From positions 1-17,524 of the forward strand of contig JAIVFH010000490.1 of the NCBI GenBank assembly GCA_025765595.1: a DNA stretch of 17,524 bases, read 5' to 3'. The notes beneath the pieces are model-generated. The model ran no database searches. It worked only from the letters and a program-made list of their open reading frames with translations, and was not told the origin of the DNA. Position 1 is the stretch's first letter. Each line of letters starts with the position of its first letter. The stretch comes from Obelidium mucronatum. Its lineage: Eukaryota; Chytridiomycota; Chytridiomycetes; Chytridiales; Chytriomycetaceae. The position numbers and the translations under genes were made by a program. This document shows, piece by piece, positions 8,425 through 16,778 of the stretch.

Positions 8425-11139
8425 TTATTGGTAGTAAGAGTCCTGATCGAAATGGCGAGGGCGATACATAAAATGTAATTCTTGTGATGGGATTCGAGAA
8501 ACGTAATGCTGGTGGCTATGTGCGGATGAGTCGATATCAAACTGTCCACCATGATACGGTAAATACATAGGCGGTCGTAGATCAGGATTTTGGTGAAGGT
8601 ATGGCTGCTGCACTTGTCCTTGGTATTCATTCTGGTATTTGAAACGGTCAAAGTCGACTGAATCGGGTCTGTACGGATAATAGCCCGAAAATTCACTATA
8701 GTACGAGGAATATTTCGAAATGTCTATTGAGCGCGACTGCTGTAGTACAGTAGGCGAGGAGGTTGGTCGCTGTGAAACTGAATAATTTGCTTCTGGTTGA
8801 GATGCCTCCGAAACTATCCTCGAACTACTTCCACCAGAACCTTCGTCCAAAGCAGCCCCAGTTACCTTGATGCGTTTTACAGGAGTATTAAGAGGCCGAA
8901 AGAGTGTCGCCCTCTCCTCTTTCCAATCAGGGAAAGTCTGCAGCAAGAGGCCTGCCATATCCACTTTGCTGTCTTTCGTTACTTTCTGCAGCGTTGGATC
9001 ATCCACAGCCCGAGTAAATATCCCCCCTTCTCTCTTCTTGAAGTTTATGGTGCTGACTCCTGTGGAGGTACTGCCGTGATGGCTCCTGTTCTTCATATCC
9101 AACACATCTGCCGCAGTATAATAACACACAACGCGATGCTTCTGTCCATCTGATCCTTTGACACTAATAGGTCCTCTTTGTCAATCCGTTTTTAAGAACT
9201 CGAGTCCCTGGCTTTAACGTCTTTGAAGAATATGTTGGTCGGAGTCCTGTGGTAGATCCAATATGGCTCAAAGAATCCATCTCAGGATCAACTTCAATGT
9301 CTTCAGCACTTCCATCGCAGTCTTCTACTTGTCTGAGTAGCGGTTTGTTATTGCGTCTCATCATATTAAATTGCTCATGACTCACCTGTACAAAATAAAG
9401 GATCCAAAAGCTCGCGAATTAGACCAACGAATACCATCCTAAAGAAAAGCAGAATGCTGTTTTTAGTTTCCACAGAGTGGAGTTCATCGACCAAATCATT
9501 CACGCAACCAAATCACAATTATGGTCAAAACTCACCCGCCATCTCTTTATAAACGGCCCATTCTCAGGCATCACAATAACTGTCCCACTTCGGATCTTGA
9601 CGCTCGCCATTTCTTCAGCGTTTCCCAAAAACGGCATAAACCGCTCCTTCGCATGAATGGTTCCCTCAACGGCATACAGCGCGTCCATTTCGGTCTCAAT
9701 GAAGCCGTGGAACGACTCAAAGACGACAGTTTGTGCGATGTCGCTCTTTTGGTGTTCTTTGACTTCTTTGTATGACTGGGTGGTTCTCCGAGGCCTTGTT
9801 GATGTTCGGGTGGCACAGAATTCGTCGATATCGTCTGCATGTGCATCAGAGCGAGTAACGCCCCGTGACTTGCGCTTCTTTTGGAGCTTCTCTGGTGATT
9901 CACTTGACGAAGACTTGGGCATAGTCAATAGTCGAAATGAGTCGTCCTCTCCTGCAAAAATGTTGCAGTCATAGACAATTAGTACAGCGCTGCTCTGATC
10001 CCATCATCCAGTCTTTCGCATCAGTTAAAATGAAATTAAGTTTGGGGATTTTATGGGGGCGTTTTTAACGGCGAATAGGAATCTTTTCTTACCAGCAGTC
10101 GACAAGGTTTCGTCCAGCACAGCATTCATTCGCTCTTCGCTGGATCTTCCTGAATCCTTTTTATTGATATTGTCTGTAGGTGGGCTTCCCTCTGCTATGC
10201 GGCGATTCTGAACTGTTTCGCTCCGTTGATTGACATCGAACGTTGCTATTGAAAACCAAGATATGATAAATTAGTATTGAGCCGGCAGAGAAAGATTCAG
10301 AATGTGATGGGAATTCGAATTCTGAGGCTAAAGTGTTGTCACTGTTAATCATCCTGTGGATAGCCAATCGCTTTGCCGACGATATCTGGTCTCCATTTAC
10401 ATTTATGCTTCTTCCATACCTGGAAATGGCGCCGCTTGAGCTATATGATCATCTTTTGGGGCGCTGTTTGGCTCCATCAAAATTGTCTTTGGATTTGAAT
10501 ATCGAGCTGGGGAGCTCTCGTCTTCACCCGTCAAAAGGGCCGAGTCTGGGAACGTTTCAATCGCAGTGCCTCGCGCTAGCAATGAAGTCGTTAGTTTCCG
10601 GATTTTTACAATGGCATCACATTTTGGAGGCCGTGTATTCACTAGCATCAAGCATGCGAACCAAGGAATATCAGGAAGAGTGTCATTTAAATTCTGATAC
10701 AATGGAAACCATCATATATGCCCTCGCATTTACAGGCTCCATTACAGCAGTGGAAAATGTATGATAACTTACGATTTATATGCAGACCCCCAAGCGACAA
10801 ACATGACCCGGATAGAGCTCGAGCACCATCAGCACTCTTTCTGTCCGGAGATTTCATTTTGCGTGATTGGTCAGAACCTGGTGGAATATCAGACGTTAAA
10901 CTCTGTCAACGAAACGAGATAGTGAAAGAGCTTCACTCCTCAAACATATCAACATGAGAGGATCTGCGCATCAACTCTCACCTAAGTTCTCAATTACGTG
11001 TGGAGGCTCGGGCATTTGAATTTTTGGCCTCACGCTCGCAACTGTTTCCAGCATTGGTTTGTTTTTGAGGACCTTCAGCCCCGGATTTCTCTTCCCCGAC
11101 TGTATTTTTCGAACTCGGAGATTGCATACTGTCTTTCAT
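8425..11139 (-). CDS. WOPR-domain (Gti1/Pac2/Wor1-type) transcription regulator, seven-exon model with one frameshift
   Basis: WOPR proteins are fungal DNA-binding master regulators of development and morphology and act in the nucleus. My splice model: exons 11139-10998, 10877-10773, 10575-10420, 10245-10093, 9951-9536, 9438-9386, 9332-8425. All joins keep frame, and several introns carry branch points (TACTAAT in two, CTAAC in one). The first ~185 codons are polar and look disordered. Exon 5 has a basic stretch (KLQKKRKSRG, a likely nuclear signal) and then the WOPR first half: FHGFIET, DAL, IRSGTVIV, FIKRWR, continued in exon 6 by DGIRWSNSR and FGSFILYR. Exon 7 has an acidic linker, then NGLTKRT, SVKGSDG and VVCYYT, the WOPR second half. 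The tail is Y/Q/S-rich, as in Wor1-type proteins. A one-base shift at ~9164-9172 breaks the frame inside the domain. The ATG at 11139 follows an in-frame stop; exon 1 is the least certain. A later ATG at 9922 is an alternative start. Confidence 0.82.
9164..9172 (-). other. Apparent +1 frameshift in the WOPR gene
   Basis: On the coding strand the frame reading NGLTKRT meets TAT-TAG here, while the conserved continuation ISVKGSDGQ is read in the next frame starting at the overlapping ATT. One extra T in ACC(T)ATTAGT explains both. No plausible intron fits because the conserved motif spans the junction. It may be a real inactivating mutation, a sequencing error or, less likely, recoding. Confidence 0.75.
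9386..9712 (-). other. WOPR domain, N-terminal half (split by a 97-bp intron)
   Basis: FHGFIETEMDAL begins at 9712 and FIKRWR ends at 9536. A 97-bp intron (9535-9439, GTGAGT...TTTCTTTAG) separates it from DGIRWSNSR...SFILY (9438-9386). The spliced string reads as the family core, with IKRWRDG-RW-SR contiguous. This half contains the residues that contact DNA in structurally known WOPR proteins. Confidence 0.88.
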
Positions 11140-12730
11140 GTGGGATGCTAAAGTGCTCTGTATTTCGATTTAAGCTACGTATTTCGATTGGGCCGCGGTT
11201 TTTGTTCTAAATGATTTGTTCCCAGTTGGTTAGCGAGTCACTAGGTCTTCAATCCTTGGTTCTGCTGTCTCTCGGTGTTTGATTGTGTTGTCCAGCTTCA
11301 TATCCAAGTGTCTCTATCGTTCGAGTTTTCTTCCGTTTCTAACTGCTTATCGCCACAACCAACCCAAGGAATGAAAAACGAGACAACCGATTAACCGCGC
11401 TGGATCGCAGCGCGCCTCTGTTGCAATGAGCATACAAGGTCAACACATCCACACACATTCCCAGTCCCGCTCTTCCGAGATCCATTTACAAACCAGTTCA
11501 ATATAAAATTACGGCCTGTTACTCACTTTGGAAATACGGTTCTTCTCTCTACGTGTTTGTTTGTCCGACTGGTAGACTGGGGCTCCTGCTGAATTTCGGT
11601 TTTGTCAATCGTCGAATGGTGGTTTCTTATTCCGATTCGCCAGTGGTCTCGAAATATTATCTCTCTACCACTATCGGTTCCAAGCTGGAGCTTTTGTCTT
11701 AGGGTGAGTTTGTCTGGGCGTGCTTCTGTTTGAAATCCGTTTAGTGTTTATGCAGCCAGCCATCATCACCACCAAAGCCGATAACTAAGGAATTCCGTCG
11801 CCCCCATATCCTTTGGTTAAGTGGACTTGATTATTTCCTGAAGCACGATGGGCGTAGTTTAACTATTTGCGGCTACCGACCCTGCGGCTCCGGATTAACT
11901 TTCGCCTCTCCATGAAAACCACTCGATAAATTGACTTGTGGGGATTGGGGGTAAAATCAAAGAGGGTCTGCTGGATCTCACCAAACGACCGAATCGGACG
12001 GATTGTTCCTGGGATTGTTCAAAATGCCAGATAGATATGACCTTAAGCTCTTGAATACACACGACGATTCGTAGTATTTACTTGGAAGCCAGAAAGCCTA
12101 GTAGGAGCGGGTGCCTGGTCGTTTGTGTATTTGAAATGTTTGGAGAGTGTTTTTGCGGGCTAGGATAAATGTGAAACGATTGATGGATACTTTTGAGTTT
12201 AATCAAGCATTATGTATTTTTCTATTTCAATAAACCATCGATATTGTGAATGTGGAAAGACTCTTGAAGCTTTGGATACATCACTCTGTTATGACACCAA
12301 TGACTGCAACAAGAGACCAATTATCCATTCTTAAGAATTAATAAGATATATACACCTTCGATCTTCCAGAAATCATCTGATGGTTGAGAGCAGGTTTCGA
12401 GATAAATTGAACAAGAGAGAAAAGGCCTGCGCGCAGTTCCAAACCTTCCATTAGCCCCCCTGTAACCCATGACATTGTCTGTTCAAGACTATGAGTGCAA
12501 AACCTTACGAATTAGGCATTACCTGGCCTTGGGAATGAGTTTTGAGTTCATCATGATTACGCTCTAAGGTCCACCCCGTTTTCTACAAAAAGTTTTTTTC
12601 CATTCCAACTCCAAAACCACAAATAGAATGCCAAATTGTTACCCACAAAGGAACGCGGAAATTCCTGCGCTTTCTCCTGAATTTTAAGCTTCATATGTCA
12701 TAGGATTGAAGTCATTTGATCATCATGTTT
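11140..12730. other. Intergenic stretch without a recognisable gene
   Basis: About 1.6 kb upstream of the WOPR gene shows no long conserved frame on either strand, no tRNA fold I can defend and no LTR. It is unique, moderately AT-rich sequence with pyrimidine-rich patches. It most likely holds the WOPR promoter and 5' UTR; long upstream regions are known for Wor1-type regulators, but that is inference here. An AATAAA on the plus strand near 12229 has no gene attached. Confidence 0.6.
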
Positions 12731-12734
12731 CAAG

Positions 12735-13003
12735 ATTGCTGTGTTGTGTTGCGGACGAGTTATGTCAAAACGGAAGGGAAAAAATCGCGTCTTGGGTAAT
12801 TCAGTTTGGAAGAGTGGGTAAGAGATCTCAGATCCGTTTAGTTCGATTTTGCTGAAGACGGAGAAGTTGATGGTTAGGTGGTGGAAAGTCTCTGAAGGGG
12901 GTGTTAGGCCTGGCGGCGGCGAGTTAATATATTTCGAATCTGGTAAATTGAATGAGAGAGTTATGGAAATGTGTTTGGGTATTTGCTTTTTATCATTTGG
13001 CTG
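12735..13003 (+). pseudogene. Decayed copy of the RdRP gene 3' end
   Basis: This stretch aligns in the same orientation with the RdRP terminal exon at ~7990-8245. Shared blocks include GACGAGTTAT/GACGGGTTAT, GAAGACGGAGAAG, GGCGGCGGCGAGTTA and a 36-bp identical run (12956-12991 = 8192-8227). Substitutions and small indels are scattered through it. For example, a TAA at 12797-12799 replaces the TTA codon of GLFSLEEW, and several bases are inserted near 12828. Only the last ~85 codons are represented. It is non-coding debris of a duplication that predates the transposon insertion, since divergence here is substantial while the LTRs are identical. Confidence 0.88.
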
Positions 13004-13080
13004 GCCTGCAGAAATTGCCGAATAGTTTCGGAAAAGACTTGAGAAGACATTGTGGACAGCAACAATGAAACTCTCACGCA

Positions 13081-13152
13081 ATGAAGAACGAAACTTCCGT
13101 TACTATCGCTTTAGTAGGACCGTATCGCTGGTCAGCGCGAAAAGACATGCTC
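13081..13152 (+). CDS. Possible 5' exon of the GPCR gene (24 codons)
   Basis: From ATG at 13081 the frame reads MKNETSVTIALVGPYRW...KDML and stops at TAG 13153-13155. The SVTIALVGPY segment looks like the first beta strand of a PBP1/ANF ligand-binding domain, just where one is needed upstream of the clear exon at 13190. I could not find a splice that joins the two in frame without a stop, so this exon is tentative. No signal peptide was identified. Confidence 0.4.
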
Positions 13153-13189
13153 TAGTTTCATAGTGCACTGATTCGTTATATAATAATAG

Positions 13190-15912
13190 GTTTCGAGGTA
13201 GCGGCCTCACGTTCAACAAATCGCGAGTTGGCGGATATAATGCCCAAACCATCATGAGGCGCGTTTCTCCTGGATCTTTTCCTTACTCCTTTTTTTGGAA
13301 CCAAGTTGCCGCTGAGATGTCGATCCAACGAATTAATGAAGACCATTCCATTCTTCCCAATACAACCATCAAAATCAAACGGTTCAACTCGGGCACAAGT
13401 CCAGGGGATTCAATCGCAACCGCCTTAGAGATCGCAACTGAACATCCAGATGTTTTCGCAGTATATGGGGAAATGTTTAGCTTGACGACTCTGTGAGCGT
13501 TTTTATTGGCGGTAATCAAAAAACTCATACGCACTTGCTTTCTAGGTTTTCGGCAGAAAGTATATAGTCAATTTCAAATACCTTTTTGTGGCTCAACCCA
13601 AAGTGATACTCGACAGCTGAACAAAGCCATATATCCTTACTATATCCAAACACTGTCGATTACGTCATTTGCTGAAGCTGTTCCTTCGATTTTAAAGTGT
13701 TGGAATGTTCGGCGGGCAGTTATTCTTTTGGAGTCACCCGATGGCTGTAAGATTCATAATATTTCACACATCTGAGATTAACACAACCAAAGTATGCGGC
13801 TCATTGAAGGAGTTTATTCTGCGCAACAACATCCAGCTTGTGGATGTAATACAAACACGATATCGCACCGTGGATTACGTTATTGACGTACTTATTCGAT
13901 CAGATGCGCGTTATGTTGTTGCCTGCCTTAATCCAGATCCCATGGCAGCAATATACTTTGAACTTGCCAAGTTTGTTAAAAATTAGTTACGCTGAAGATT
14001 CATGGGTTTCTGATTGTTACAGAAAAAATCATCTATTTTGTCCATTTGTAGACGTGAGGCAATGGTTGGATCTGGTTATGTGTGGTTAGCAACGAATGTA
14101 CCAGCAATGAACGACAATACAATGATTCCAAAGTACGGAGAAAATTATAGAGCTCAAATTAAAGGACTCATTGTGGTTGGCGCAAGCTTGGACCAGAGTG
14201 TGAAGATTGCTACAACAGCGGATGACTTTTCCCGTCGACTTCAAACTTCCCTGAGGATATCAGAGTATGGCAAATTTTCACCAGTTATATTTTTTTTGAC
14301 TTTTATAATAAGGGATGTTGTGAGTACCATTTGGTATACTACAAGCGCGATGTTCAGCTATGACTGCGTGGGCCTGCTAAGTCACGGATTGAACAAAGTA
14401 GGGAAATTTATGTGTTTATCTTTCACTTACTATGGTTTCAAACAAGGTTCTCCCATCGGACTCACGATTGATAGCATCAGACATTAAAAAGCTGCACAAC
14501 TTCATGAACCACTCTTTATTCCAGCAAACTGGCTACACAGGAATGACGGGCAATCCTTTAATATTGTCTAAAAATGGGGATGCAGTTCGGTCAATGACTG
14601 TGTACCAATTCGACGAATTCATGAGTGTATTTACTATTGGCCAAGTTGATTCGGATTCTCTTAAATTCTCATACTTGAAAAATAAGCTTCCTGTTTTCCA
14701 TGATAACACTTCAGTTCCCCCGCCAGATGGACCTGAATTATTGCCTGATCTAATCACTTTTGCAGAACACAGGGGAAAAATGCTGCTGATTTTAGCAGGA
14801 ATCGGAATTTGCCTGTCTTGCTTGTTTTTCGCAATGGTGATTCGCTTCCGCAACACAAAAACTTTGACATCAGCTTCGCCCTTATTTCTGGGTGTCATGG
14901 GACTTGGCTGCTCGCTACTATATGCTTCTATGCTATTCTACATTGAAACGCCAAGCGTGCTACAATTGAAAGGAAGACTCTGGATTCAAGCAACTGCAAT
15001 GACACTGATTGTGGGATCGCTATTTCTGAAGAACACAAGAATATGGGTGATATACAACTATAAAAGGAAGTTTTCGAAACTGGAATTAAGCGATAAGATT
15101 TGGATGATTCCTATGGCAATTTTATTTTCCCTTCAGCAACTGATAGCTGCACTCTGGTTTCGGTTCAGTCGGTTCATTCTTGTTAAAAGAGTTTCATACA
15201 AAACACAATTCAATGGTCTTGTATGATAAAAAAAGGGGATTCCTTGTGGTCGTCATACCTGTTTTATGCTCTTCATTTTGTTTTGGTGGCAAGCTTGTTT
15301 GTTTTGGCCTTCAAAAGCAGCGCAATAGGACGAAAACATTCTGAATTCACTTTGATTTCGTCATATTCTGGGATTCTGTGTGTTCTGGCTTTCGCTGTTA
15401 CTGAAATTGTTATGACCAATCAATCTCCAAGTAATTCACAATTTCAGCAAGGTATCATTGCTTGGCTTTGTGCAACGTACCCTCTCACTCTGCAACTAAT
15501 TCCTCGAGGAATTGAATTATATCAGCATGAAGTTACCAAGGGAATAACAAGACGAACACTGGGCCCAACCAAGTTGTCCAAGCAAGAAAAAAATCCTAAA
15601 AAGTCCCCTATCAAATGCAGGGAGTATTACATTACGTTTAAACGGTCGCTTGTTTTTCAAAAGTGGAAGAGGGGATTTCTATCAATTATCAGCATTGACA
15701 ATTTCCGTTACCTTCTTCTGTATGACAAGCAAACAGCTCAAGCGATTAACATTACAACCGGCTCCTTCTTTATTAGAAATGATACACTGTGCTCGAATGA
15801 TGCGGAATTATTTGTGCGGATATCAATTATTGGAGGCGGGATGGAATCGGTTGTTCTTGACTTTCATGACCTCAATGATGCCAGACAATTTCAACAGGAT
15901 ATTGGCATGTAG
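13190..15912 (+). CDS. Class C (GABA-B-like) GPCR with PBP1/ANF-type ectodomain and cytosolic C-terminal domain; two apparent frameshifts
   Basis: A predicted plasma-membrane receptor sensing a small extracellular ligand. Exon model: 13190-13492, 13546-13746, 13793-13970, 14052-14264, 14313-14397, 14447-15912. The ectodomain shows PBP1 features: FFWNQVAAEMSIQRIN, ILPNTTIK, AVYGE, QIPFCGSTQS, YPYYIQT, GSGYVWLATN, FSYDCVGLLSHG. Seven hydrophobic segments follow at about 14779-14838, 14869-14946, 14980-15054, 15097-15159, 15250-15312, 15346-15414 and 15451-15522. RFRNTKTLTSASPLFL between TM1 and TM2 and SLFLKNTRIW near TM3 are typical of GABA-B-like class C receptors. The ~125-residue tail has a basic linker, then a strand-rich block with a final helix (NDARQFQQDI) that suggests a PH-like fold. 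Single-base shifts at ~13547-13550 and ~15211-15216 break the frame, so it may be a pseudogene or contain sequencing errors. The 5' end is unresolved. Confidence 0.83.
13493..13545 (+). other. GPCR intron 1
   Basis: A 53-bp intron, GTGAGC...CTTTCTAG. The exon before ends in phase 2, but the following conserved frame (KVYSQFQIPFC) needs phase 1, so using this acceptor leaves a one-base shift. A second AG at 13566-13567 would restore frame, giving ...TTLQFQIPFC with seven fewer residues. Confidence 0.7.
13547..13550 (+). other. Apparent frameshift in a T4 run of the GPCR gene
   Basis: With acceptor 13545 the exon reads into TAG at 13565-13567. With one T fewer in this run, the frame would continue as LFRQKVYSQFQIPFC, which has the spacing expected between the GE motif and the FCGS motif of this family. 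Confidence 0.55.
13747..13792 (+). other. GPCR intron 2
   Basis: A 46-bp intron, GTAAGA...CCAAAG, phase 1. It joins LLESPDG to CGSLKEFILRNN, matching the usual beta strand-helix step of PBP1 domains. The acceptor AAAG is unusual for lacking a pyrimidine before AG. Confidence 0.65.
13971..14051 (+). other. GPCR intron 3
   Basis: An 81-bp intron, GTTTGT...CATTTGTAG, phase 2. The join gives YFELAK-REAMVGSGYVWLATN, contiguous as in family members. Unspliced sequence hits a TAG shortly after the donor. Confidence 0.8.
14265..14312 (+). other. GPCR intron 4 (48 bp, multiple of three)
   Basis: GTATGG...ATAATAAG with a T-rich tract before the acceptor. Its length is divisible by three and it contains no stop, so both spliced and retained forms keep frame. 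The spliced form gives SLRISE-DVVSTIWY. It may be a constitutive intron or an optional 16-residue insert. Confidence 0.5.
14398..14446 (+). other. GPCR intron 5
   Basis: A 49-bp intron, GTAGGG...AAACAAG, phase 0. It joins LLSHGLNK to VLPSDSRL. Again the acceptor has A rather than C or T before AG. Confidence 0.65.
15211..15216 (+). other. Apparent -1 frameshift in the GPCR gene between TM4 and TM5
   Basis: The TM1-TM4 frame reads SYKTQFN and then stops at TGA 15224-15226. The TM5-tail frame, read upstream, gives WSC directly after the same point. One missing base near CAATGG would give ...QFN-WSC..., fitting the W-x-C seen in the TM4-TM5 loop of these receptors. No intron fits. Confidence 0.65.
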
Positions 15913-16009
15913 CTATTCATTAATAATATTAGTAAATATTCGATCATGTTTTCACATTATTCTCAACTTTCACCTTGAACCATAAATAATTCCTTTGGTG
16001 TAACGCTGT

Positions 16010-16197
16010 GCTGGGATATTAAACCGTTCTATAATATGTTAAATTTGTAGACGGTCGGAGCTCAGGATGTTGATACAAGGTATCATCGCTGCTGCTGCAC
16101 TTGCCCTTCATTCTGTTTGAAACAGTCCAAGTCCACAAAATCAGGTCTGTAAGGATAACAGCCCCCAAAATTCATTTAATACGTAAATATTCCGAAG
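16010..16197 (-). pseudogene. Decayed copy of the WOPR gene 3' end
   Basis: This aligns in the same orientation with ~8520-8715 of the WOPR last exon (the Y/Q-rich tail). Shared blocks are GGTCGxAGxTCAGGAT, GCTGCTGCACTTG, CATTCTG, TTTGAAAC.GTC.AAGTC, TCAGGTCTGTA.GGATA and AATATT.CGAA. Small deletions (near TCATTCTG) and many substitutions destroy the frame. The stop-codon end of the tail is not recognisable. Together with the RdRP remnant at 12735-13003 it marks a duplicated RdRP/WOPR junction. The similarity fades rightwards before the LTR at 16244. Confidence 0.8.
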
Positions 16198-16243
16198 CAG
16201 CAATGACCCGTCATGGAATCAGCTAAGGATGATTTTGCTCAAT

Positions 16244-16575
16244 TGTTGGACCCTGCGTCTTCGGGTCCTTTGTTCTGCACTGGAGGTGAGTTGTAATACA
16301 TTTCTGGGAACTATCAGTTGTTTATTATTAGAACGTACACCTCCTTTTATAACCCCGTTTCAGGTTGTTTCACTTTTATATTCCATTTTGCCCCCTTCTC
16401 CCACCTCGCGTCTTGATTACTAATTGGCTTGTCTCCAGTGGTTTACGGTTACAAAGATGGAACTGAAGCTCAGGTAGACTTGGAGTATTCTTGTGTTTTC
16501 TTACGTAATAAACTTGACGTTGACGTGTCTCGAATTCTAAGCTTGTATATCAATAAAGGTTAACTACCTTCAACA
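16244..16575 (-). repeat. 3' LTR of the second copia element
   Basis: This 332-bp segment runs from TGTTGG to TTCAACA, with canonical TG...CA ends and a 5-bp TGTTG/CAACA inverted repeat. The right edge is fixed by the adjoining polypurine tract; the left edge is inferred from the inverted repeat. A TATA box sits 100 bp from the left (U5) end. The matching 5' LTR is not in the window, so the left edge cannot be confirmed here. Confidence 0.75.
16344..16351 (-). promoter_or_regulatory. TATA box of the second copia LTR
   Basis: The minus strand reads TTATAAAAGGAGG. It is placed about 100 bp before the U5 end of the LTR. If active it would transcribe leftwards, antisense towards the GPCR gene. 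Confidence 0.6.
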
Positions 16576-16584
16576 CCTCCCCTC
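16576..16584 (-). other. Polypurine tract of the second copia element
   Basis: The sense strand reads CTTGAGGGGAGG followed directly by TGTTGAAG. This is the same arrangement as the classic TTGAGGGGGAG|TGTTG junction of many copia elements. Confidence 0.85.
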
Positions 16585-16778
16585 AAGGTGAATATTGATA
16601 CACCGTCAGAGCTTTCGAATTTCGCTCTATTTCATTCTAGGAGTCTCCTCTCAGGAGATCGAAAAACAGGTGTCAGCCACGATGGGTACGACCCAACTCC
16701 TAAAACTCAATCTATAGTCTATCGAAAAACCTCTACTCTTTGTCTATAAAGGATAAAAATAATAACTATAGGACGATG

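Noticed and set aside
9128..9200. An intron ending CTATTAG that would explain the WOPR frame break
   Set aside because: The conserved motif NGLTKRT-ISVKG spans the point, the only nearby donor gives a 36-bp intron and phases do not match. A one-base indel is simpler.
10976..11052. Alternative first WOPR exon using ATG-CTG-GAA (~11052) and donor GTGAGA at 10981
   Set aside because: It also joins in frame, but the ATG at 11139 with donor GTAATT gives a more typical polar sequence and a preceding in-frame stop. The choice is not settled.
11848..11915. tRNA-like start GGGCGTAGTTTAACT
   Set aside because: I could not form a convincing cloverleaf or find a GTTCRA-type B box at the right distance.
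12698..13081. Minus-strand frame of 127 codons
   Set aside because: It is the reverse of the decayed RdRP copy and shares its sequence with the antisense of the intact RdRP exon.
16213..16560. A small multi-exon gene (frame starting ATG-GAA-TCA, with GTGAGT and TACTAAT...CTCCAG intron-like signals, later VYGYKDGTEAQVDLEY)
   Set aside because: It falls almost wholly inside the LTR of the second copia element, whose TATA box, ends and adjoining polypurine tract fit much better. The splice-like signals are probably chance.
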